A DNA stretch of 64,000 nt, taken from positions 1 through 64,000 of the forward strand of contig JAKFEE010000019.1 of assembly GCA_036675815.1 (NCBI GenBank), written 5' to 3'. The translations under genes and the position numbers were made by a program. Within the stretch, counting starts at the first letter, position 1, and each line of letters opens with the position of its first letter. The notes below the pieces were generated by a model. The model was not told the DNA's origin, did not search any database, and worked only from the letters and a program-made list of their open reading frames with translations. Of this stretch, positions 56,260-64,000 are shown piece by piece. The stretch comes from JAKFEE01 sp036675815 (GTDB lineage: Bacteria > Pseudomonadota > Alphaproteobacteria > Rhodospirillales > Magnetospirillaceae).

Positions 56260-59012
56260 CCAAACCGGTGAGTTTCACCCTCGACGGCCAACCGGTCGCC
56301 GCCAGCCCCGGCGAAACCATTTGGGAGGTCGCCCGCCGCGTGGGCGTCGCCATTCCGCATCTGTGCCACCGCCCCGAACCCGGCTATCGCGCCGACGGCA
56401 ATTGCCGCGCCTGTGTCGTCGAGGTCGAGGGGGAGCGCACCTTGTCGGCCTCGTGCGTGCGCATGCCCAAGGACGGCATGGTCGTGCATACAGCCTCCGC
56501 CCGCGCCGAGAAATCGCGCGGCATGGTGTTCGAGATGCTGGGGCTGGAAGCCCCTCTCCCGCCTGCGGGAGAGGGAGGGGCCCAGCGCAGCTGGGAGGGT
56601 GAGGGCGGCGCCATGGCTTACGGAGCGCGGCCCTCACCCCGACCCTCTCCCGCAAGCGGGAGAGGGGGCACCGACATCGACTTGTCCCACCCCGCCATCG
56701 CCGTCGACCTTTCGCGCTGCATCCAGTGCGGGCTATGCGTGCGCGCCTGCCGCGAAGTGCAGGGCAACGATGTCATCGGCATGGCCTTCCGCGGCCGGGA
56801 CGAGCGCATCGTCTTCGATTTCGCTGATCCGATGGGCGCCAGCACCTGCGTCGGCTGCGGCGAATGCGTCCAGGCCTGCCCGACCGACGCTTTGATGGAA
56901 AAGACGCTGGCCGCCGGCATCGAGCCCGACCGTTCCGTCGATTCCCTGTGCCCCTATTGCGGGGTCGGCTGCCAGGTCATCTATCACATCGCCGACGAGC
57001 GCATCGTCGCCGTCGACGGTCGTGACGGCCCGGCCAACCACAATCGCCTGTGCGTCAAGGGCCGCTTCGGCATGGATTATGTCCACCATCCACATCGCTT
57101 GACCGTGCCGCTGGTGCGCAAGGACGGCGTGTCCAAGCGCGCGGACGACGTCATCGATCCGGCCAATCCCTGGACGCATTTCCGCGAGGCGAGCTGGGAC
57201 GAGGCCCTGGACCTTGCCGCCGGCGGCCTGCGGCGCATCCGCGACGCCCACGGCGGCGCGGCGCTGGCCGGCTTCGGCTCGGCCAAGGGCTCCAACGAGG
57301 AAGCCTTCCTGTTCCAGAAGCTGGTGCGCACCGGCTTCGGCACCAACAACGTCGACCACTGCACAAGACTGTGCCATGCCTCGTCGGTGGCGGCGTTAAT
57401 CGAGACCATCGGTTCCGGCGCCGTCACAGCCCCTTTCATCGAGTGCCTGAACTCCGACGTCATCGTCGTCATCGGCTCCAACCCCACCGTCAATCATCCG
57501 GTGGCCGCCACCTACATCAAGAACGCGGTGCGCTGCGGCGCCAAGCTGGTGGTCATGGATCCGCGCGGCACGGCGCTGGCCCGCTACGCCACCCACATGC
57601 TGCGCTTCCGCCCCGGCACCGACGTGGCGCTGCTCAATGCGCTGATGCACGTGATCGTCACCGAAGGCCTCTACGACCGCGACTACGTCGCCGCCCGAAC
57701 CGAGGGGTTTGACGCCCTGGCGGTGCATCTGGCCGATTACGCGCCCGAGCGCATGGCGCCGATCTGCGGCATCGACGCCGACACGCTGCGTCAGGTCGCC
57801 CGCCTCTACGGCGGCGCCAAGGCGGCATTGATCTTCTGGGGCATGGGCATTTCGCAGCACACCCACGGCACCGACAACGCCCGCTGCCTGATCTCCCTTG
57901 CCCTGCTGTGCGGCCAAATCGGCCGCCCCGGCGCCGGACTGCACCCCCTGCGCGGCCAGAACAACGTCCAGGGCGCCTCCGACGCCGGGTTGATCCCCAT
58001 GGTCTATCCAGACTACCGCCCGGTCGAGGACGCCGAGGTGCGGCGCTTCTACGAAGAGCTGTGGGGTCAGCCGCTCGATCCGCGCAACGGCCTGACCGTG
58101 GTCGAAATCATGCATGCCGCCATCGCCGGCCGCATCAAGGGCATGTACATCATGGGCGAGAATCCGGCGATGTCCGACCCCGACCTGTCGCATGCCCGGG
58201 AAGGCTTCGCCGCCTTGGAGCATCTGGTGGTACAGGACCTGTTCCTCACCGAGACCGCGTTTCACGCCGACGTCGTGCTACCGGCCTCGGCCTTCCCCGA
58301 GAAGACCGGCACCTTCACCAACACCGATCGTCGCGTCCAGCTCGCCCGCCAGGCGCTGCAGCCGCCGGGGGCGGCCCGCCAGGACTGGTGGATCATCCAG
58401 GAGATCGGCCGGCGCCTGGGCCAGGACTGGGGCTATGGCGGCGTTGCCGACATCTACCGCGAGATGCGGCGATGCATGCCGTCGCTGCAGGGCATCGGCT
58501 GGGAGCGGCTGCAGCGCGAGGGCGCCGTCACCTATCCCTGCGAAGCCGAGGATGCGCCCGGTCGTGAGATCATCTTCGGCGACGGCTTCCCGACGCCGAG
58601 CGGCCGCGGCAAGTTCGTGCCGGCGGCGTTCCTGCCGCCCAACGAAAGTCCGGACGCCGCGTTTCCCCTGGTGCTGACCACCGGCCGCCTGCTCGAGCAT
58701 TGGCATACCGGCGCCATGACGCGGCGCGCCGCGGCGCTCAACGCCATCGAGCCCGAGCCGGCCTGCCACCTGTCGCCCCGTCGCCTCGACGCGCTGGGCA
58801 TCACCGCCGGCGCCAAGATCAGGGTCAGCACGCGACGCGGCAGCATCGCCCTCACCGCGCGCGTCGACCCCAGGCTGCCGGACGAGTTGATCTTCATCCC
58901 GTTCTGCTTCGCCGAGGCGGCGGCCAACCTGCTCACCAATCCGGCATTGGACCCGTTCGGCAAGATCCCCGAGTTCAAGTATTGCGCGGCGCGGGTGGAA
59001 GCGGTGGCGTAA
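56256..59012 (+). CDS. fdsA: Formate dehydrogenase alpha subunit, molybdenum type, with in-frame repeat insertion
   Basis: A 918-residue catalytic subunit oxidising formate to CO2. In order: an N-terminal [2Fe-2S] domain (CHRPEPGYRADGNCRAC), two [4Fe-4S] motifs (CIQCGLCVRAC, CVGCGECVQAC), the CPYCGVGC cluster, and the bis-MGD domains with the Mo ligand C373 followed by H374 (CTRLCHASS), a cysteine rather than selenocysteine. Residues about 99-137 (APLPPAGEGG to SGRGG) are encoded by a palindromic repeat and look foreign to the family. GGAGG precedes the ATG. Confidence 0.95.
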   Translation: MTKPVSFTLDGQPVAASPGETIWEVARRVGVAIPHLCHRPEPGYRADGNCRACVVEVEGERTLSASCVRMPKDGMVVHTASARAEKSRGMVFEMLGLEAPLPPAGEGGAQRSWEGEGGAMAYGARPSPRPSPASGRGGTDIDLSHPAIAVDLSRCIQCGLCVRACREVQGNDVIGMAFRGRDERIVFDFADPMGASTCVGCGECVQACPTDALMEKTLAAGIEPDRSVDSLCPYCGVGCQVIYHIADERIVAVDGRDGPANHNRLCVKGRFGMDYVHHPHRLTVPLVRKDGVSKRADDVIDPANPWTHFREASWDEALDLAAGGLRRIRDAHGGAALAGFGSAKGSNEEAFLFQKLVRTGFGTNNVDHCTRLCHASSVAALIETIGSGAVTAPFIECLNSDVIVVIGSNPTVNHPVAATYIKNAVRCGAKLVVMDPRGTALARYATHMLRFRPGTDVALLNALMHVIVTEGLYDRDYVAARTEGFDALAVHLADYAPERMAPICGIDADTLRQVARLYGGAKAALIFWGMGISQHTHGTDNARCLISLALLCGQIGRPGAGLHPLRGQNNVQGASDAGLIPMVYPDYRPVEDAEVRRFYEELWGQPLDPRNGLTVVEIMHAAIAGRIKGMYIMGENPAMSDPDLSHAREGFAALEHLVVQDLFLTETAFHADVVLPASAFPEKTGTFTNTDRRVQLARQALQPPGAARQDWWIIQEIGRRLGQDWGYGGVADIYREMRRCMPSLQGIGWERLQREGAVTYPCEAEDAPGREIIFGDGFPTPSGRGKFVPAAFLPPNESPDAAFPLVLTTGRLLEHWHTGAMTRRAAALNAIEPEPACHLSPRRLDALGITAGAKIRVSTRRGSIALTARVDPRLPDELIFIPFCFAEAAANLLTNPALDPFGKIPEFKYCAARVEAVA
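56551..56667. repeat. Palindromic repeat inside the formate dehydrogenase gene
   Basis: A 117-bp inverted repeat with outer units CCTCTCCCGCCTGCGGGAGAGG and its relative around CTCTCCCGCAAGCGGGAGAG, and inner TGAGGGC/GCCCTCA arms. Repeats of this type are usually intergenic. Here the length is a multiple of three and no stop arises, so it is translated between the [2Fe-2S] domain and the [4Fe-4S] motifs. Confidence 0.85.
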
Positions 59013-59019
59013 CGACACC

Positions 59020-59074
59020 GGAGCGCGGAGCTCCAGCTCCGCATCGCTTGGCGGACCTGGAGGTCCGCGCTCCA
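59020..59074. repeat. Gene-end palindromic repeat, copy 4 of 4
   Basis: GGAGCGCGGAGCTCCAGCTC at left and GGCGGACCTGGAGGTCCGCG at right, 7 nt after the formate dehydrogenase stop. It is the only copy not lying between two convergent protein-coding genes of ordinary size, although the minus-strand 27-codon ORFs point towards it. Confidence 0.85.
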
Positions 59075-59134
59075 AGCGGAGTAGCCGTTCGACCAATTGC
59101 AGGCAGCGGTGGTTGCCGCTAATCTCATGACCGT

Positions 59135-59299
59135 AGGAGGTGACGCGCCCTCCGTCTCCCGAGAGGTGAGGCCCGGTTTCCCGGCCTCACCCTTGGCCGC
59201 TACCTCGGGTCATCGTTGAAGCCGGCTTGGATTTCCAACTTCAACCTCAACCAGAAGCGGCGGAGCCATCTCAGGATCGTCATCGGCGCGTCACCTCCT
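59135..59299 (-). repeat. SD/anti-SD inverted-repeat element, copy 2
   Basis: Perfect 15-bp inverted repeats at 59135-59149 and 59285-59299 (AGGAGGTGACGCGCC and its complement). On the minus strand the right-hand arm is the ribosome binding site of the ORF at 59283-59200, and the left-hand arm reads GGCGCGTCACCTCCT, the 16S-tail-like sequence, after the hairpin. Confidence 0.85.
59200..59283 (-). CDS. 27-residue Trp-rich cationic peptide, family copy 2
   Basis: A minus-strand ORF of exactly 27 codons, preceded by AAAGGAGGTGACGCG with GGAGG 10 nt before the ATG, the same spacing as copy 1. It keeps W6, L7, R8, F10, W11, K15, E17 and GFN at 21-23, and ends DDPR. It differs from copy 3 at six residues, four of them Leu/Ile in place of Phe. 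Function unknown. Confidence 0.62.
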   Translation of the reverse strand: MTILRWLRRFWLRLKLEIQAGFNDDPR

Positions 59300-59513
59300 T
59301 TCATTCGCCCGGACTCAGAGCCCGCGGCGAGTTCAACCTAAATTCAACTTATGCAGCCGCCTACTAGCGCAACGGCTGTGTCTTCCCTTTGGTCGAGGTG
59401 AGCCCCGCAAGCGGGCGCGTTCTGCTTGGCCGGGCATTGGCACCTACTGACCGCCCGGAGTAGCCGTTCGGCCAATTGCACGCATCGGTGGTTGCCGCTA
59501 ATCTCATCGCCGT

Positions 59514-59677
59514 AGGAGGTGACGCGCCCTTCGCCTCCCGAGAGGTGAGGCCGGTTTGCCCGCCCCACCCTTGGCCGCTACCTCGGATCATCGTTGAAGC
59601 CCGCGTAGAATTCAAACTTCAACCTGAACCAGAAGCGGCGGAGCCATCTCAGGAACATCATCGGCGCGTCACCTCCT
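59514..59677 (-). repeat. SD/anti-SD inverted-repeat element, copy 3
   Basis: Perfect 15-bp inverted repeats at 59514-59528 and 59663-59677. The hairpin after the ORF has drifted (one mismatch, a G-U pair, CAAA loop), but the terminal repeats are unchanged, which suggests that they are the selected part. Confidence 0.85.
59578..59661 (-). CDS. 27-residue Trp-rich cationic peptide, family copy 3
   Basis: Starts with two ATG codons (59661 and 59658), again 10 nt after GGAGG. It shares 21 of 27 residues with copy 2 and the 12 invariant positions with copy 1. Of nine base differences from copy 2, two are silent and seven change residues, mostly between hydrophobic ones; there is no frameshift or stop. 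Function unknown. Confidence 0.62.
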   Translation of the reverse strand: MMFLRWLRRFWFRLKFEFYAGFNDDPR

Positions 59678-59814
59678 TTCATTCGCCCGGACTCAGAGCC
59701 CGCGGCGGGCTCAACCTAAATTCAACTTATGCAGCCGCCTACTAGCGCAGCGGCTGTATCTTCCCTTTGTCGGGGGCCGTCGCCATCTCTGTTCCGATGG
59801 ACAGGAGGGTGGAA

Positions 59815-60921
59815 ATGGACGTCAAAGCGGCGGTGGCCTTTCGCGCCGGGGATCCGTTGCAGATCGAGACGGTGCAACTCGACGGGCCGAAGGCCGGCGA
59901 GGTGATGGTCGAGATCAAGGCCACCGGCGTCTGCCATACCGACGCCTTCACCTTGTCGGGCGCCGATCCGGAAGGACTGTTCCCGGCGATCCTGGGGCAT
60001 GAGGGCGCCGGCGTCGTCGTCGAGGTCGGCGCGGGCGTGACCTCGGTAAAACCCGGCGACCACGTCATCCCGCTGTACACGCCGGAGTGCGGCGTGTGCA
60101 AGTTCTGCCGCTCGGGCAAGACCAATCTGTGCCAGGCCATCCGCGCCACCCAGGGCCGCGGCGTCATGCCCGACGGCACCAGCCGCTTCTCGCTGGCCGG
60201 CAAGCCGATCCTGCACTACATGGGCTGCTCGACCTTCGCCAATTTCACCGTGCTGCCCGAGATCGCGGTGGCGCGCATCCGCGCCGACGCGCCGTTCGAC
60301 AAGGTCTGCTACATCGGTTGCGGCGTCACCACCGGCATCGGCGCCGTGCTCAACACCGCCAAGGTCGAGGCCGGCGCCACCGTCGCCGTGTTCGGCCTGG
60401 GCGGCATCGGCCTCAACGTCGTGCAGGGGGCACGAATGGCCGGGGCAAGCACCATCATCGGCATCGACCTCAATCCGAAGCGCCGGCCGCTGGCCGAGAA
60501 CTTCGGCATGACGCATTTCCTCAACCCGAGCGAGGTCGGCGACATCATCGCCGCCGTTGCCGACCTCAGCGACGGCGGCGTCGACTACTCGTTCGAATGC
60601 ATCGGCAACGTCAAGCTCATGCGCCAGGCCCTCGAGTGCTGCCACAAGGGCTGGGGCAAGAGCGTGATCATCGGCGTCGCCGGCGCCGGCGAGGAAATCT
60701 CGACGCGGCCGTTCCAGCTCGTCACCGGCCGGGTGTGGACCGGTTCGGCCTTCGGCGGCGCCAAGGGCCGCACCGACGTGCCCAAGATCGTCGACTGGTA
60801 CATGGAGGGCCGCATCAATATCGACGACCTCATCACCCACACCATGCCGCTCGCCGACATCAACAAGGCCTTCGACCTGATGCATGCCGGCGAGTCGATC
60901 CGCAGCGTGGTGCTCTATTAA
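59815..60921 (+). CDS. frmA: S-(hydroxymethyl)glutathione dehydrogenase (class III alcohol dehydrogenase)
   Basis: Oxidises the formaldehyde-glutathione adduct to S-formylglutathione with NAD+. The 368-residue zinc enzyme has the catalytic-zinc ligands in TGVCHTDAF and GHEGAG, the structural zinc cysteines in PECGVCKFCRSGKTNLC, and the cofactor motif FGLGGIGLNVV. ATG at 59815 has GGAGGG upstream; an in-frame start at 59767 is less likely. It is joined to the next gene by TAATG. Confidence 0.96.
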   Translation: MDVKAAVAFRAGDPLQIETVQLDGPKAGEVMVEIKATGVCHTDAFTLSGADPEGLFPAILGHEGAGVVVEVGAGVTSVKPGDHVIPLYTPECGVCKFCRSGKTNLCQAIRATQGRGVMPDGTSRFSLAGKPILHYMGCSTFANFTVLPEIAVARIRADAPFDKVCYIGCGVTTGIGAVLNTAKVEAGATVAVFGLGGIGLNVVQGARMAGASTIIGIDLNPKRRPLAENFGMTHFLNPSEVGDIIAAVADLSDGGVDYSFECIGNVKLMRQALECCHKGWGKSVIIGVAGAGEEISTRPFQLVTGRVWTGSAFGGAKGRTDVPKIVDWYMEGRINIDDLITHTMPLADINKAFDLMHAGESIRSVVLY

Positions 60922-61763
60922 TGATCGAGACCATCGAGGAGCACGCCTGCTTCGGCGGCCGCGTCGGCATCTACCGCCACGACGCTCCCTCGACGGCCTG
61001 TGCCATGCGCTATTCGGTGTTCGTGCCGCCCCAAGCCGCGCATGGCCCTGTGCCGGTCGTCACCTGGCTTGCCGGCCTGACCTGCACCGAGGAAACCTTC
61101 ATGATCAAGGCCGGCGCCCAGCGTGTCGCCGCCCTTCTCGGCCTGATGCTGGTCGCCCCCGACACCAGCCCGCGCGGCGCCGGCATACCGGGCGAAGGCG
61201 ACGATTGGGATTTCGGCACCGGCGCCGGCTTTTACGTCGATGCCACCGAGGAACCGTGGTCGACGCACTACAACACGTACAGCTATGTCAGCCGTGACCT
61301 GCCCGATGCCGTCTTCGCCAATTTCCCCGGCGACCGGGCGCGTCAGGGGCTATTCGGACATTCCATGGGCGGCCACGGCGCACTGGTGATCGGCTTGCGC
61401 AACCCGCAGACATATCGCTCTCTGTCGGCTTTCGCGCCGATTTCCTCGGCGATGCGCTGCCCGTGGGGTGAGAAGGCGTTGACCGGCTATCTTGGCCCCG
61501 ACCGCGCCAACTGGCGCCAGTATGACGCGGCGGAACTGCTGGCCGCCGGCTATCCGCGCCCAGTCCTCGTCGACCAGGGCCTGGCCGACCAGTTTCTTGA
61601 GTCGCAGTTGCACCCGCATCTGCTGGAGCAGGCCGCGGCAGCCGGCGCGGTGAACCTCGTCCTGCGCCGCCATGCCGGCTACGACCACGGCTATTACTTC
61701 ATCCAGAGTTTCATCGAAGACCACCTGCGCCACCACGCCGCCTTGCTTGGAGCGCGCCCTTGA
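60921..61763 (+). CDS. fghA: S-formylglutathione hydrolase
   Basis: Hydrolyses S-formylglutathione to formate and glutathione. The 280-residue esterase has the nucleophile serine in GHSMGGHGAL, WLAGLTCTEETFMIKAG and the catalytic His in GYDHGYYFI. The start overlaps the dehydrogenase stop by 1 nt. The formate produced is the substrate of the dehydrogenase encoded at 54601-59012. Confidence 0.96.
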   Translation: MIETIEEHACFGGRVGIYRHDAPSTACAMRYSVFVPPQAAHGPVPVVTWLAGLTCTEETFMIKAGAQRVAALLGLMLVAPDTSPRGAGIPGEGDDWDFGTGAGFYVDATEEPWSTHYNTYSYVSRDLPDAVFANFPGDRARQGLFGHSMGGHGALVIGLRNPQTYRSLSAFAPISSAMRCPWGEKALTGYLGPDRANWRQYDAAELLAAGYPRPVLVDQGLADQFLESQLHPHLLEQAAAAGAVNLVLRRHAGYDHGYYFIQSFIEDHLRHHAALLGARP

Positions 61764-61827
61764 CCCTCATCGGGGCCGTCGCTAGGGTTCAGCGTCTTCA
61801 CGAAAGCCTCAGCACGGCGGTTTCTCC

Positions 61828-62697
61828 ATGGCGCAAAAGCCAAGTTTCCAGCAGATCATCCTGACGCTGCAGAATTTTTGGGCCGACCACGGCTGCCTGA
61901 TCCTCCAGCCCTACGACATGGAGGTCGGCGCCGGCACCTTTCACCCGGCGACGACGCTGCGCGCGCTGGGGCCCGAGCCGTGGGCCTGCGCCTATGTGCA
62001 GCCGTCGCGGCGGCCGAAGGACGGGCGCTATGGCGAGAACCCCAACCGCCTGCAGCACTATTACCAGTACCAGGTGCTGATCAAGCCGTCGCCCGACAAC
62101 GCCCAGGAGCTGTATCTGGAAAGCCTCAGGCGGCTGGGCATCGACGCCAGCTACCACGACATCCGCTTCGTCGAGGACGATTGGGAGAGCCCGACCCTGG
62201 GCGCCTGGGGCCTGGGCTGGGAGGTGTGGTGCGATGGCATGGAGGTGACGCAGTTCACCTATTTCCAGCAGGTCGGCGGCATCGAATGCGACCCGGTGGC
62301 CGTCGAACTGACCTACGGCCTCGAACGCCTGGCCATGTACATCCAGGGCGTCGAGAACGTCTACGACCTCGACTTCAACGGCCGCGGCGTGTCTTACGGC
62401 GACGTCTTCCTGCAGGCCGAGCGCGAGTATTCCGCCCACAATTTCGAGCACGCCGACACCGAAATGCTGTTCAAGCACTTCTTCGACGCCGAAAAGGAAT
62501 GCCAGAACCTGCTGGCGGCCAAGCTGGCGCTGCCGGCCTACGACCAGTGCATCAAGGCCAGCCATCGCTTCAATCTGCTGGACGCCCGCGGCGTGATCAG
62601 CGTCACCGAGCGCCAGGCCTTCATCGGCCGCGTCCGCGCCCTGGCCAAGGCCTGCTGTGAAGGCTGGCTGGCCTCGCGCCAGCCGGTGGAGGCGTGA
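61828..62697 (+). CDS. glyQ: Glycyl-tRNA synthetase alpha subunit
   Basis: Catalytic class II subunit of the tetrameric bacterial glycyl-tRNA synthetase, 289 residues. FQQIILTLQNFWADHGCLI, PYDMEVGAGTFHPATTLRAL and QPSRRPKDGRYGENPNRLQH are nearly invariant in GlyQ. It precedes glyS by 2 nt. Confidence 0.98.
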   Translation: MAQKPSFQQIILTLQNFWADHGCLILQPYDMEVGAGTFHPATTLRALGPEPWACAYVQPSRRPKDGRYGENPNRLQHYYQYQVLIKPSPDNAQELYLESLRRLGIDASYHDIRFVEDDWESPTLGAWGLGWEVWCDGMEVTQFTYFQQVGGIECDPVAVELTYGLERLAMYIQGVENVYDLDFNGRGVSYGDVFLQAEREYSAHNFEHADTEMLFKHFFDAEKECQNLLAAKLALPAYDQCIKASHRFNLLDARGVISVTERQAFIGRVRALAKACCEGWLASRQPVEA

Positions 62698-62699
62698 TC

Positions 62700-64000
62700 A
62701 TGGCCGAACTTCTGCTCGAGCTGTTCTCCGAGGAGATCCCGGCGCGCATGCAGTCACGCGCCGCCGAGGACCTGCGCAATCTGGTCGTCGCCGGCCTCGA
62801 AAAGGCGGGCCTCGCCTGCGATCAGGCGCGCACCTTCGTCACGCCGCGCCGGCTGGCGCTGGTCGTCAATGGCCTGCCCATCGCCCAGCCCGACGTCAGC
62901 GAGGAGCGGCGCGGCCCGCGTGTCGGCGCACCACAGGCCGCCATCGACGGCTTCCTCAAGTCTGCCGGCGTCGCCTCGCTGGACGCCTGCGAACAGCGCG
63001 ACACCGGGAAGGGCGTGTTCTATTTCGCCGTGATCAGCCGCAAGGGCCGGCCCACCGCCGAGGTGGTGCGGGAGGTCGCCGAGGGCGTGCTGGCCAATTT
63101 CCCCTGGCCGAAGTCGCAACGTTGGGGGACCAACCAGATCCGCTGGGTACGGCCGTTGCACCGCATCGTCTGCGTGTTCGACGGCGAGGTGGTGCCGGTC
63201 GGCTTCGGCCCGCTCACCGCGTCGGACGAAACCGAGGGCCATCGCTTCCTGGCGCCCGAGCCGTTCAAGGTGGCCGGGTTCGACGTCTATGCCAAGCGCC
63301 TGCGCGACGCCAAGGTCGTGCTGGACCAGGACGAGCGCCGCCAATTCATCCGCACCGAGGCCGAGCGCCTGGCGCGCCAGGAGGGTCTGGCTCTGCACCA
63401 GGACGACGGACTGCTCGACGAGGTCACCGGGCTAGTGGAGTGGCCGGTAGTGCTCATGGGCAGCATCGACGCGGCCTTCATGGACGTGCCGGCCGAGGTG
63501 CTGATCACCGCCATGCGCTCGCACCAGAAGTATTTTTCGCTGCGCCATCCCGACGGCAGCCTGGCCCCGCGCTTCATCGTCGTCGCCAACCGCGAGACGG
63601 CCGATGGCGGCAAGTCGGTCGTCGCTGGCAACCGGCGCGTGCTGCGCGCCCGCCTGTCGGACGCCAAGTTCTTCTGGGACACCGACCGCCGTACCCGCCT
63701 CGAGGATCGCCTGCCCAAGCTGGCCGAGCGCCTGTTCTATGCCAAGCTGGGCACCATTGCCGACAAGGCGGCGCGCATGCAGACGCTGGCGCGGCAGCTC
63801 ACGACCGACATCCCCGGCGCCGATGCCGCTCAGGCCAGCCGGGCGGCGCAGTTGGCCAAGGCCGACCTGTCGAGCGAAATGGTCGGCGAATTCCCCGAGC
63901 TGCAGGGCATCATGGGGCGTTACTACGCCCTCAACGACGGCGAGGCGCAGCCCGTCGCCAACGCCATAGCCGAGCATTACGCGCCGCAGGGCCCCAACGA
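62700..64000 (+). CDS. glyS: Glycyl-tRNA synthetase beta subunit, truncated by the window edge
   Basis: The first 433 residues of GlyS are present and the frame runs off the window; the family is about 690 residues. MAELLLELFSEEIPARMQ, FPWPKSQRWG, RWVRPLHRIV and the HD-like-domain approach AMRSHQKYFSLR are typical. This subunit binds tRNA. ATG at 62700 has GGAGGCG upstream. Confidence 0.97.
   Translation, partial: MAELLLELFSEEIPARMQSRAAEDLRNLVVAGLEKAGLACDQARTFVTPRRLALVVNGLPIAQPDVSEERRGPRVGAPQAAIDGFLKSAGVASLDACEQRDTGKGVFYFAVISRKGRPTAEVVREVAEGVLANFPWPKSQRWGTNQIRWVRPLHRIVCVFDGEVVPVGFGPLTASDETEGHRFLAPEPFKVAGFDVYAKRLRDAKVVLDQDERRQFIRTEAERLARQEGLALHQDDGLLDEVTGLVEWPVVLMGSIDAAFMDVPAEVLITAMRSHQKYFSLRHPDGSLAPRFIVVANRETADGGKSVVAGNRRVLRARLSDAKFFWDTDRRTRLEDRLPKLAERLFYAKLGTIADKAARMQTLARQLTTDIPGADAAQASRAAQLAKADLSSEMVGEFPELQGIMGRYYALNDGEAQPVANAIAEHYAPQGPN

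Larger units (their letters stand above)
59078..59390. repeat. Direct repeat unit A (~312 bp) carrying element copy 2
   Basis: From GGAGTAGCCGTTCG to CTGTGTCTTCCCTTT this segment is repeated with few changes at 59457-59768, 378-379 bp further on. Each unit contains a whole SD/anti-SD element with its 27-codon ORF, plus about 55 bp on one side and 90 bp on the other. A 66-bp unrelated spacer (59391-59456) separates the units. It is a recent segmental duplication. Confidence 0.88.
59457..59768. repeat. Direct repeat unit B (~312 bp) carrying element copy 3
   Basis: Second unit of the duplication described at 59078. It ends 46 bp before the formaldehyde dehydrogenase start, so the duplication lies in the promoter region of that gene. 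Confidence 0.88.

Noticed and set aside
56551..56667. Sequencing error or frameshift in the formate dehydrogenase gene
   Set aside because: The frame is continuous across the repeat, its length is a multiple of three, and both flanking domains are intact.
59135..59677. CRISPR-like array
   Set aside because: Only two large direct units with internal inverted repeats occur, there are no regular 25-40-bp repeats and spacers, and no cas genes are present.

Overview
This 64 kb window is high-GC chromosomal DNA, densely coding (about 60 genes). It most likely comes from an alphaproteobacterium of the Rhodospirillales type. The evidence is the gene neighbourhood ubiG/lysC/ptsP/prfA/prmC/DUF4167/clpB together with DUF1178/nitrilase/glutaredoxin/comF, a 5-aminolevulinate synthase, an LdtR-like MarR regulator, an ExoD-family protein, and interspersed palindromic repeats of the kinds common in alphaproteobacteria. 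The genus cannot be read from the sequence alone. I see no prophage, transposase, CRISPR array or tRNA gene.

Layout. At 1-541 there is no protein gene, but a near-consensus sigma-70 promoter points left out of the window, followed by a leader resembling those before alphaproteobacterial rRNA operons. At 542-4097 lie a murein endopeptidase and a NIT-domain chemoreceptor. From 4179 to 21706 a long leftward block holds clpB, a cytochrome c, a CDF metal exporter, DUF4167, prmC, prfA, glutamyl-tRNA reductase, hisS, ispG, a RodZ-like protein, ptsP, a nitronate monooxygenase-like enzyme and lysC. At 21848-30023 are ubiG, DUF1178, a nitrilase, grxC, comF, methyltransferases, sfsA, map and radC. At 30086-40581 are an LdtR-like regulator, a peptide-type ABC importer lacking its ATPases, an EamA transporter, a universal stress protein, an aminotransferase, 5-aminolevulinate synthase, ExoD and a CBS protein. 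At 40687-54473 are an ABC exporter, a PPi-type phosphofructokinase, an AurF-like protein, DsrE and thioredoxin-like secreted proteins, Kdo transferase and heptose genes (waaA, gmhA, gmhB), a two-component pair, and a nucleotidyltransferase/phosphoesterase pair. At 54601-64000 is a formaldehyde-to-CO2 module (NAD-linked formate dehydrogenase, glutathione-dependent formaldehyde dehydrogenase, S-formylglutathione hydrolase), followed by glyQ and a truncated glyS.

The most unusual element is a roughly 165-bp unit present three times (6951-7118, 59135-59299, 59514-59677). Each copy has perfect 15-bp terminal inverted repeats. The left arm is a maximal Shine-Dalgarno sequence and the right arm reproduces the 3' tail of 16S rRNA. 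Between them lie an ORF of exactly 27 codons for a Trp-rich cationic peptide and a hairpin. Two copies lie in a ~312-bp direct duplication between the formate dehydrogenase and formaldehyde dehydrogenase genes. I do not recognise this family.

Other points are the coexistence of both routes to 5-aminolevulinate (glutamyl-tRNA reductase and ALA synthase), a palindromic repeat inserted in frame in the formate dehydrogenase alpha subunit, a four-copy palindrome placed at gene ends, and an inverted repeat that supplies the stop codons of both converging genes.
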